DNA of 64,000 bases from CAMREV01 sp051653965 (GTDB lineage Bacteria > Bacillota_I > Bacilli_A > Mycoplasmatales > Mycoplasmoidaceae), in contig JBOFXG010000007.1 of assembly GCA_051653965.1 (NCBI GenBank), forward strand, positions 62,001 to 126,000, read 5' to 3'. Numbering within the stretch: position 1 is the first letter of the stretch; each line of letters starts with the position of its first letter. Positions 55,667-64,000 of the stretch are shown one piece after another. A program made the translations under genes and the position numbers. Below the pieces are notes generated by a model. That model had not been told where the DNA came from, did no database searches, and saw only the letters and a list, made by a program, of their open reading frames with translations.

Positions 55667-57643
55667 ATGAGCAAATTCGATTCAAAAAATTCAAAAATAA
55701 CAATAAATGCAATGAGAATGCTAGGAGTGGACATGATTCATAAAGCAAATTCAGGCCACCCTGGAATTGTATTAGGTGCTGCACCAATTATGTATGCATT
55801 ATTTAGAAACCATATTAATCTTTCACCAAGCAACCCTTTATTTCCAAATAGAGATAGATTTATATTAAGTGCAGGGCATGGTAGCGCACTTTTATATTCA
55901 ACAATGTTTTTAGCTGGATATAAAGATTTAAGTATTAAAGATCTTGAAAACTTTAGACAAATAGATTCAATTACACCAGGACACCCTGAAAAACATATTT
56001 TACCTGGAGTTGAAATATCAACAGGTCCACTTGGTCAAGGAGTTGCAACATCTGTTGGTATTGCAATTGGTGAAACTTTCTTAAATAAATCATTCAAATG
56101 TGAATATGGTAGTTTATATGATAATTATACGTATTGTTTATTTGGAGACGGTTGTTTACAAGAAGGAGTATTTGACGAATCTATTTCTATTGCAGGAAAT
56201 TATAAATTAAATAAATTAATCCTTTTATATGATTCAAATGATATTCAATTAGATGGGAAGGTAGCTGATACTACTAACACAAATACTAAGAAATACTTTG
56301 AATCTAAAAACTTTAATTATATTTTAGTTAAAAATGGTAATGACCATATAAAAATTTCTGAAGCAATTGAGGAAGCAAAAAAATCAAAAGATAAGCCAAC
56401 TATTATTGAAATTAAAACAAAAATTGGATTTGGTTCTGCAAAAGAAAATAGTAATTTAGCTCATGGTTCTCCTTTATCAGAAAAAGAAATAAAAGATTTA
56501 AAAATTAAATTAAATTATAATAATGAATCTTTTGAAGTGCCTAAAACTGCTTTAGAAGATTTTCAACCCCTGAAAATTAGGGGAGATAAAGCAATTGAGA
56601 AATATTACAAAATTTATGAATACTTTAAAAAAGATAAAATATTCTTTAAGAAATTAAAAAATTGTCAAGATGGAATTTTCCATATCAAAGAAGAAGACTT
56701 TGATGGAATTAAAAATGAAAAAGAATTAGCAACAAGAAATCTATGTGGCGAAGTCTTAAATATTGTTGCTAGTAATAATCCTTTTTTAATAATTGGTAAT
56801 AGTGATTTATCTTCATCAACAAAAGTTAAATATCAAAATGGCGGACAATATAGTTGTAAAAATAGATTAGGACAAAATATTAACTATGGTGTTAGAGAAT
56901 TTGCTTCTAATGCAATTAATACTGGTATTTCTTCATATAATGAATTAAAAGCAATTGGTTCTACTTTCTTAGCATTCTCTGATTACAATAAAGCTGCTAT
57001 TAGATTGTCTGCAATATCTGAAATACCATTAATAAATATTTATAGCCATGACTCTATTACAGTTGGTGAAGATGGACCAACACATCAACCAATTGAACAA
57101 ATATGAACTTTGAGACTAATACCTAATAACTTTGTATTTAGACCATGTAATAAAGAAGAAATGATTGCTGCGTTTAAATTTGCATTAGAATCAAAAAAAT
57201 ATCCTACAAGTATTATTACTTCTAGATCTAATTTTATCCAAACAAAAGGTTCTGTTTCAAAAGCATTAAAAGGTGGATACTTAATAAAAGAAAATGATAA
57301 ATACAAATTAACTATCATTGCAACAGGTAGTGAAATGGAGGTTGCTTTAAAAGTAAGTGAAATCCTTGAAAAAGAACATATGATGTATACAAACATTGTT
57401 TCAATGCCTTGTGATAGATTATTTGATCAGCAAACAAAAGCTTACAAAGAAAGTATAATTGGTGATAAAAAAGTTGTTTCAATTGAATTTGGAATTACTA
57501 CACCTTGATACAAGTACGCTGACATAGCTATAGGGATAGATTGTTATGGATACTCAGGAAAACCAAATGATGTTATTAAAAAACTAGGCTTAGATGCAAA
57601 TGATATAGCTAAAAATATTATGAAAAAATACAAAGAATTATAA
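55667..57643 (+). CDS. tkt: Transketolase
   Basis: Thiamine-diphosphate enzyme of the non-oxidative pentose phosphate pathway. 658 residues with the N-terminal NSGHPGIVLGAAP, substrate His region SAGHGSALLYS, and ThDP motif GDGCLQEGVFDESISIAGN. The central block EDGPTHQPIEQ is split from the remainder by a TGA Trp. It follows the exporter terminator and has AAAGGA as ribosome site. Confidence 0.96.
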
Positions 57644-57714
57644 TTAATTTTTGTATTTTTTTTATTTTAATAATTTATAATTAATAAAATAAAATCTTAT
57701 AAAATGGGGCTAAA

Positions 57715-58818
57715 ATGCTTAATATTCCTATAAACTCAGATATCGTTTTTTTAGATATTGAAGCAGACCACAAAAATAGTAAGTTACTTCAATTTGGTGC
57801 AATAAAAATTCAGCAAGGAAAAGCATTCCAAGTTAATTGATATTCAAATCCTGAAAGAAACATTTCTCATAATGTAATTAAACTAATTGGAAAAGAAGCA
57901 TTAGAACTAATCAATAATGCACCAAGTAATAAAGTTGTTTTAGATAAAGTTTATAAATTTATTGATGAAAGTTATTTTGTAAGTTTTGGGGATTTTGATT
58001 ACAATTTTCTATCAGAACTATTTGAAAAGGAATTAGGTAAAAAACCAAATATTAAATTTCTTGATATTCAAAATGAATGAAAAAAATTAACATGTGATAA
58101 CCAATGTGTTTCACTTACTAATTTAGCAATTTTTTTTAATGTAAATTATGATCAAGAAAAACTTCATAATGCTTTTTATGATGCAGAAGTAATGTTTAAA
58201 ATTTATCGTGAATGAGTAAAGTACTCCGATGAAGAAATTATTGAAAAAATAATTAATAAAAGAAATGTTGAATCAACAATAATTGATCCAACTATTAAAA
58301 TAACTATGAAAAATTTAAGTGTACAAGATAACATTTCAAAAATTGATGGTTATTCAATGTTTAATATTAATGTTAAAAAAATAATTCTTGAAGAAGGAAT
58401 AAAAAGAAAAAAAATTGTTTTAGGAATTAGAGCAGTTTCTTTTTTGAATAATAAAATAGTTGAAAATTGGGATGAAGATTTAACTAAATATATAAAATCT
58501 AAGAAATACTATGAACATCAACATTTTTTAATTGTTGCATTAAGAAAATTTATGTGGACTATTAAAGATAAAAAAATTCTTTTATACAAAAATCAAGTAA
58601 ATGATTATAAATATCTATGTGAATTGATTCATGAGTTTTTAGGCAAGAGACCAATGAATTCATACATAATTATTAATGGAATTCAAAATTATCAATATTT
58701 GAATTATAATAAAGATGCAAATAACTTAATGATTAATGATGATCTAATAGATACTTGAAACTCATTAAACAATATCTTAGATAAGAATAAGGCAAATAAA
58801 AAATGAAGTACAAAATAA
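57715..58818 (+). CDS. DEDDh exonuclease-domain protein (DnaQ-like) with unknown C-terminal domain
   Basis: 367 residues. The first 170 form a DnaQ-type 3'-5' exonuclease: Exo I FLDIEADH (Asp, Glu), Exo II SFGDFDYNF (Asp), Exo III HNAFYDAEVMF (His, Asp). The remaining 200 residues match nothing I recognise. It could be a ribonuclease or a proofreading-type exonuclease. GGGGC precedes the ATG. First gene of the exo-nagB-like-hypothetical-cysS-rlmB-sigH cluster; its end overlaps the next gene by 16 nt. Confidence 0.78.
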
Positions 58819-59576
58819 TAAACCATGATACTATTTCAGAAACAATAGATTTAATTGGAAATGAAATATTAGAAGAATTAAAAATAACTGAAAATGTTTC
58901 ATGTATTTTACCTTGACATCCTGATTTAGATATAATATATAGAAGCTTATTTAATTCCAATACAATATCTGGTAAATGAGCAAAGAAAAATGTATCTAAA
59001 AAAATTAGAAAAAAATTACCTAAAGAATTCAATAAAATAAAAATAATAAATATGTATGATTTTATTGGCTCAGATAACATTCAATTTTTTCACATATCAA
59101 CTTATCAAAAGTTTTTTGAAATTTTAGATAGTGAAATTAATTTTTGTTCTTTTGGATTAAAAGATGAAGCAAAAATTAATAAAGAACTATTAATTAGTCC
59201 TTCAGACTTTGATAAAACAATTAAAGTTTTTACAAATGGAAGAATAAGTTTTTCAGTTGTTTTCATAGATAAAGACGGAAATATTCCATATATTGAAAAC
59301 TATGTTGAAAATATTGGAACTAATTTATCTGCAATAGATGAAAAAGAAGCAGAAAATTTAATGGAAATTTTTAATTTAAAAGAAGCACCTAATCAATCAA
59401 TTAATTGTGGAAATAGATCATTAACAAAAAGTCATAAAATTATTGCCATCATTGAAAAAGAAGCATTAAAATATTTAACAAACGAGCAATATGAAAAAAA
59501 TCCTTCAGCATCAATGAAAACATTAAGAAATCATGACAATGTTTTATATGTAGTAAAGAGTTGAGAAAATGAATAA
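58803..59576 (+). CDS. NagB-like (glucosamine-6-phosphate deaminase fold) protein with altered active site
   Basis: 257 residues with NagB layout. KIINMYDFIGSDN sits where NagB has FNMDEYVG, and KVFTNGRISFSVV sits where it has GIGxDGHIAFNEP; SLTKSHKIIAIIEKEAL follows the later NagB helix. The catalytic Asp of MDEY is Tyr here, and the Asp and His of DGH are Asn and Arg, so deaminase activity is unlikely. The assignment is by eye and could be wrong in detail. It overlaps neighbours on both sides (16 and 8 nt). Confidence 0.55.
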
Positions 59577-59943
59577 ATTTAAAATAAAATATATCCCTGG
59601 GTTTAGGCCGGTACCAATGTTAGCATTATACCATGAGAGAAATTTGAATGTTTTTAATGAAATCAAAAAACATTCAAATGTTGATAGAAAAATAAATTTT
59701 AATGAAGAATATGTAGATGAATACAATCACGCTTGAAATCATGGGTCATATATAATTTATGATGATAGCTTAAATGTAATTGCTTTTGTATATGAGCAAT
59801 TACCAACATTATTTTATATTTTAAGATGAATTAATAAAGAACTACTTTTTGAAATTAATGCAATTGATCAGAATGAAATTAAAATAGAATTAGGTGATTG
59901 AATAAATGAAGTTTCATTTATTGAAAAAAATAATAATGAATAA
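59569..59943 (+). CDS. Hypothetical protein (124 aa)
   Basis: A small soluble protein with many aromatic residues and several TGA Trp codons, so it is invisible in standard code. No motif recognised. It overlaps the upstream NagB-like gene and the downstream cysS by the same octamer ATGAATAA at both ends, which argues that it is translated as part of the operon. Confidence 0.7.
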
Positions 59944-61249
59944 ATCAATAAAAATTATAGATTCATCAAGTAAGAAACTAATCGAATTAAACAATGATTC
60001 TATTAGTATTTATTTATGTGGTCCTACTGTATACAATTATGTTCACATTGGAAACATTAGACCAATAATTACATATGATGTATTACATAGATACTTAATG
60101 TATAAAAAAGTTAAAGTAAAATTTATTCATAATATTACTGATATAGATGACAAAATAATTTTTAAAGCTGCTGAAATGAATATTTCAGAAAAAGAATTAT
60201 CACAAATGTTTTTTGAGCATTACAAAAAAATTTTAAAGCAATTAAACATTCATCCAGTTGAAATGCCAACTGTTTCAGATAATATGAATTCAATGATTGA
60301 AATGATTGAAGAATTAATAAAAAATAAACATGCATATGAAATTGGTGGTAATGTTTATTTTTCTACTAAAAATTTTAAAGACTATGGAATTGTATCATCA
60401 ATGGAAATAAATAAATTAAATGATGGTGAAAGAGTAGATAAAGATTTCAATAAGGAAAACAAAAATGATTTTGTTTTATGAAAAAATACAAAAGATGGTA
60501 TTAGATGAGAAAGTTCAATGGGTTTAGGCAGACCAGGATGACATACTGAATGTTGTGTACTAATCAATAAGTATATTGGTAGGCAAGTTGATATTCATGG
60601 AGGAGGAATAGATTTAAGATTTCCTCACCATGAAAATGAAAATGTTCAAAATCTTGCAAGATATGGTTTACCATTAGCAAAGATTTGAATGCATACAGGT
60701 CATTTAATGATTGAAGACGAAAAGATGTCCAAATCATTAAACAACTTTGTCTTAGCAAAAGATTTAATAAATAAATCAAATCCTAATTCAATTAGATGAA
60801 TGTTTTATCAAACAAGATATGAAAAACCAATTAATTATACAGATAAAATTTTAGAAGAAAGTCAAAAAAAAATTGATCAAATTGAAAGAGATTTAAACAA
60901 AGCATATAGCTATTTAATTTTAAATAATTCATACAATAAAATTGATACTATCTCAGAAGATATACTAAATATCTTTAATGATAATTTAAATCTCCCAAAT
61001 ATTGTTACAATAATCTATGACAAAATAAAACTTTTCTCAAATACTATTTCAAATAAAAATTTTAATGAATTAAATAAAATTTATAATGATGTTAAAAATA
61101 CTTTGAATTTATTAGGAATTGTTTATCCAAATATTCATACAAATGAAAATATTGAATTAATTAAAACATGAAATAAATGTTTAATTGACAAAAAATTTAA
61201 AGAAGCTGATGAAATAAGAGAAAGATTGATTATAATGAAATTAATTTAA
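59936..61249 (+). CDS. cysS: Cysteinyl-tRNA synthetase
   Basis: Class I synthetase, 437 residues. CGPTVYNYVHIGNIRP contains the HIGH-type motif and zinc Cys; the zinc-binding block ...WHTECCVL and HHENENVQ and the KMSKS loop EDEKMSKSLNN are present. The start at 59936 (MNKSIKI) overlaps the preceding gene by 8 nt; an in-frame ATG at 59906 is less likely. Confidence 0.95.
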
Positions 61250-61295
61250 AATTGTTTTATTATAATTTTTTTTTAATATTAAAAATGAGGTTTAT

Positions 61296-62018
61296 ATGAC
61301 CAATATATTAGTAGGGAAAAAAGCTATTCTTGAACAACTTAAAAAAGATAATGTTTTAGCAGTTCATAGTTTAACTATTTTCCCAGAAATAAAAAAAATA
61401 TGTGACAAAAAAAATATAAATTATATTATCCAAGATAAAGCATTTTTTAATAACATTGATTCAAATCATCAAGGTATTATTGCTTGAATTAAGAATGAGA
61501 ATTATTTAACAGAAGATTTATCTTATTTTTTATCAAGAATTAAATCAAGCATTAATAAAAGAAAAGTTATTGTAATGCTAGATGAAATAAGTGACACTGG
61601 TAATTTTGGTGCAATTATTAGAAGTTGTGATGCTTTTGCTGTTGATGGAATAATTATTAAAAATAAAAATCAGGCTGAATTTAATGAATATGTAATAAAA
61701 TCAAGCACTGGCGCTATATATAATAGCAATATTCTTCGAGTTACAAATTTGGGAACAACTATTAAAAAAATAAAGGAAAATAACTTCTGAATAGTTTCAA
61801 CAATAATAGATGGATCAAAAAATTTAAATAACACAAAATTTGATTTTGATTGTTGTGTGATTGTTGGCAACGAAAAAAATGGTATATCTCAAAAATTAAT
61901 TGAAAATTCTGATTTTAAAATAAATATTCCAATGTTTGGAAGTGTTCAATCATTAAATGTAAGTGTTGCTACTGGAATAATTTTAAATTATATTAGAAAC
62001 TATCACTCAAAGGAGTAA
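61296..62018 (+). CDS. rlmB: RlmB/TrmH-family 23S rRNA 2'-O-methyltransferase
   Basis: 240-residue SPOUT methyltransferase. An N-terminal substrate-binding part (VGKKAILEQLKKDNV) is followed by the knot domain with LDEISDTGNFGAIIRSCDAF, IVGNEKNGIS and SVQSLNVSVATGI. RlmB methylates G2251 (E. coli numbering) in the peptidyl-transferase centre. Its place between cysS and the sigma-like gene mirrors the B. subtilis cysS-mrnC-rlmB-rae1-sigH order without mrnC and rae1. Confidence 0.92.
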
Positions 62019-62020
62019 TA

Positions 62021-62659
62021 TTGCAACTTGAAAAAGAAATTGCTTTGATAGAAAAAATTCAAAAATATAATGATGAAGAATCATTATTAATTCTATGAAA
62101 AGAATATGGTGAATTTGTTTACAAAAGCTTTTTAAAATACATTTATTATAAAAACTTTAATATCCCTCTTGAATCTGAAGATTATTTATCATGTATATTT
62201 TATGCATTTAAGGAAGCTGTTATTAAATTTGATATTAATAATCAAAATTATAAATTAATTCAATATCTTCATATAGTTACAAAATCAAGTGCATCAAGAT
62301 ATGCTAAAAAATTTTTAACTAAAAAACAAAATATATTAAATAAAGCATACATGAATACAAATCCATATCAAAAACCAATTGAAAATTTAGAACTTTTTTC
62401 AACAAAGTCTTTAGAATATGAATATGTAGAAAAAGTTGAAATAGAAAGAAAAATGAATCAGATAAAAGTTTTTTTAGAAAGTTATTGTTTGAATAATCCA
62501 AAAAGTCCTATTAGAGAAATAATTAAATTAAAATTAAAAAATTATAATCTAAAGGAAATTTCAAAAGAATTAAATATTGATCATAAAAAAACTTATCTTT
62601 ACTTTGATAAATTTAGAAAAAAATTTCAAATTTATATAAAGGAAAATAAAATTATTTAA
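62021..62659 (+). CDS. SigH-like alternative sigma factor
   Basis: 212 residues starting at TTG 62021, with AGGAG 5 nt upstream and only 2 nt after rlmB. The N-terminal half has the sigma region 2-like pattern (ESEDYLSCIFYAFKEAVIKFD...YLHIVTKSSASRYAKK), and the C-terminus has a helix-turn-helix like region 4 (YNLKEISKELNIDHKKTYLYFDKFRKK). Synteny with B. subtilis sigH supports it. In M. genitalium a comparable divergent sigma (MG_428) controls recombination genes; that link is from memory. Confidence 0.7.
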
Positions 62660-62675
62660 AATATTTATAAAATAT

Positions 62676-62681
62676 TATAAT
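62676..62681 (+). promoter_or_regulatory. -10 element of the SRP RNA gene
   Basis: TATAAT 7 nt before the predicted 5' end of the SRP RNA. Confidence 0.6.
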
Positions 62682-62687
62682 ATATAA

Positions 62688-62763
62688 GACATTACAGTTT
62701 TTATAATGAAACTTGTCAGGTCAGAAATGAAGCAGCAATAAGTTTTTAAAAATGTGTGATGTC
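62688..62763 (+). ncRNA. ffs: Signal recognition particle RNA (4.5S-type)
   Basis: The apical domain GTCAGGTCAGAAATGAAGCA is the Ffh-binding hairpin of bacterial SRP RNA (loop GAAA here, and AGCAG on the asymmetric side). The ends pair: GACATTACA at 62688 with TGTGATGTC at 62755-62763. The length of about 76 nt is the short, Alu-less form seen in mollicutes. The Ffh partner is encoded at 20,335-21,675. Confidence 0.92.
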
Positions 62764-62774
62764 ACATTTAAAAT

Positions 62775-62806
62775 AAAAAAGAAAGCAATTATTTGCTTTC
62801 TTTTTT
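62775..62806. terminator. Bidirectional terminator between ffs and topA
   Basis: AAAAAAGAAAGCAA TTAT TTGCTTTCTTTTTT, 14-bp perfect stem. The topA stop lies in the loop. Confidence 0.9.
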
Positions 62807-64000
62807 CTTTGCTTTTTGCTTATCTTTTTTAGAATCATTTTTATTTTTTGATTTTTTACTATAATCAATAATTGGTAATGGTTCGCCAATATGATCTTTC
62901 ATATGTAAATCATAATCTTTCATTGAAAGTAAATAACGACATTTCGGAAAACCAGTACAAGCAATAAACTCACTTCCTTTTTTATTTTTTCTAATTATTA
63001 AGTTATGTTCTTTACATAAAGGACAAATAATATCAAGAATCTTTGGTTTTTCAAGAGGTTCTAAATGTTTACATTCTGGGTAACCACTACAACCAATAAA
63101 TCTACTATTTCCTTTTCTTGCTTTCTTATATACTAATGGTTTGCCACAATCGGGGCAATCTCTACCAACTTTTTCATCTGCAACTTTTTCAATATTATCT
63201 CAAGCATTTTTAATTTTTACATCAAATTCAGGAGAAAATATTTTTAATCAATCTTTTCAATTTTCATTTCCTGATGCAATATTATCAAGTCTTTCTTCCA
63301 TTGATCTTGTAAAATTAGGATTAATTTCATTCCCAAAGAAATCATTTAATTCCTTAATAACAGATTTACCAATATCAGTAATATTGAAAGATTTATTTTC
63401 TAATGTAGAATATCCTCTATCAACAACAATGTTTACCATTGTATTATAAGTTGACGGCCTACCAACACCAGTTTTTTCAAGTTCTAAAATTAAAGAAGCT
63501 TGTGTAAATTTTGGCGGTGGAGAAGTAAAGTGTTCAGAGATTCCTTTATCTTCATTATTTTTTGGAATAAACTTATGTTTAGATCCAATTTTAAAATCTT
63601 CAATGTTAATTGCTAAATCATCTTCTTTTTCACTTGATTTATAAATTAATCTAAAACCATCAAATTCACAAACTCTTGAAGATATCTCAAATAGGTTTTT
63701 ATTGTTCAAAAAGCTTAATGTTATTTTTTTAAATTTAGCATCTGCCATTAAACTAGCAACAGCTCTTATTCAAATAAGATTGTAAAGATCTCATTCACTT
63801 TTAGCTAATTCATTTTTAATACTTTCTGGAGTGATATTTATATCAATAGGTCTAATTGCCTCATGTGCATCTTGAACATTTGTTTTTGATGCTTTAGCAA
63901 TTTTTATATTACCTAAATATTCCTTACCATATTTGTTTTCAATAAATTCTAAACTATTTTTAACAAAATCATCTGAAAGTCTAATGCTATCAGTTCTAGG
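62789..64000 (-). CDS. topA: DNA topoisomerase I (N-terminal part outside window)
   Basis: The C-terminal 404 residues or so of type IA topoisomerase. The window edge cuts within the active-site block: PRTDSIRLS is the first visible part, and the catalytic Tyr just before it lies outside. QDAHEAIRP and GVGRPSTYNTMVNIV are conserved. The C-terminus has two zinc-ribbon modules (CPDCGKPL...CSGYPEC and CPLCKEH...CTGFPKC) and a Lys-rich tail. Relaxes negative supercoils. Confidence 0.96.

Noticed and set aside
8863..62659. In-frame TGA codons considered as frameshifts or pseudogene marks
   Set aside because: They fall at conserved Trp positions in many intact genes, including thioredoxin WCGPC, so they are sense codons under code 4.
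1..64000. Search by eye for tRNA genes, T-boxes and riboswitches
   Set aside because: No cloverleaf with a T-arm GTTCRA pattern and no known leader structure was found; a covariance-model scan would be the decisive test.

Overview
This window comes from a mollicute (Mycoplasma-type bacterium). It is very AT-rich, and almost every gene reads through in-frame TGA codons that must be tryptophan. The thioredoxin active site WCGPC at about 9,100, for example, has its Trp encoded by TGA. There are no cell-wall genes, the gene spacing is tight, and the content (PDH complex with lipoate ligase, transketolase, many aminoacyl-tRNA synthetases, a lipoprotein array) fits a glycolytic parasite. The order EIIB-like, nadK, spx, trpS, Cof hydrolase recalls, from memory, Mycoplasma genitalium MG_129 to MG_125, so I favour the pneumoniae/penetrans side of the mollicutes. 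The species cannot be named from the sequence alone.

Layout. 1-9,183 is on the minus strand: infB (cut by the window edge), nusA, a Prp-L27 fusion, rplU, dnaK, uvrA, trx. 9,276-12,256 is on plus: ybeY, era, recO, a membrane protein. 12,249-14,686 is on minus: a Cys-less EIIB-like protein, nadK, a long Spx fusion. 14,778-16,644 is on plus: trpS and a Cof-type hydrolase. 16,631-28,601 is mostly minus: proS, a degenerate TruB fused to RibF, ttcA (plus), ffh, a ParA-like remnant, rsmG, mnmG, a 50-residue membrane peptide, rpmF, thrS, an MFS transporter. 28,738-37,026 is on plus: a large surface protein, then pdhA-pdhB-pdhC-pdhD-lplA. 37,055-40,573 is on minus: lepA, fmt, a charged membrane-anchored protein. 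40,686-42,726 is on plus: rpsT and an ABC-2 transporter pair. 42,766-45,267 is on minus: a 25-residue CxC-rich peptide and leuS. 45,397-50,626 is a minus-strand array of short paralogous lipoproteins. The remainder holds an alpha/beta hydrolase (minus), a heterodimeric ABC exporter, transketolase, an operon of exonuclease-like, NagB-like, hypothetical, cysS, rlmB and sigH-like genes, the SRP RNA, and topA (minus, partial).

The most notable points are these. (1) The cysteine protease Prp and its substrate, ribosomal protein L27, form one open frame, so the L27 cleavage site lies inside a protease-substrate polyprotein. (2) A complete miniature transcription unit at 42,729-42,887 encodes a metallothionein-like peptide with four CxC motifs. 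(3) The lipoprotein array carries a coding G7/C7 tract that puts one gene out of frame, two copies that lost their signal peptide, one double-module copy and one duplicated 3' end. (4) Two further fusions are visible: a shrunken TruB joined to RibF, and Spx joined to a long acidic tail. (5) Several recognisable enzymes have lost key residues (EIIB-like, NagB-like, ParA-like, TruB-like).

I saw no tRNA, rRNA, CRISPR, insertion sequence or prophage in this window. All coordinates include the stop codon and assume genetic code 4.
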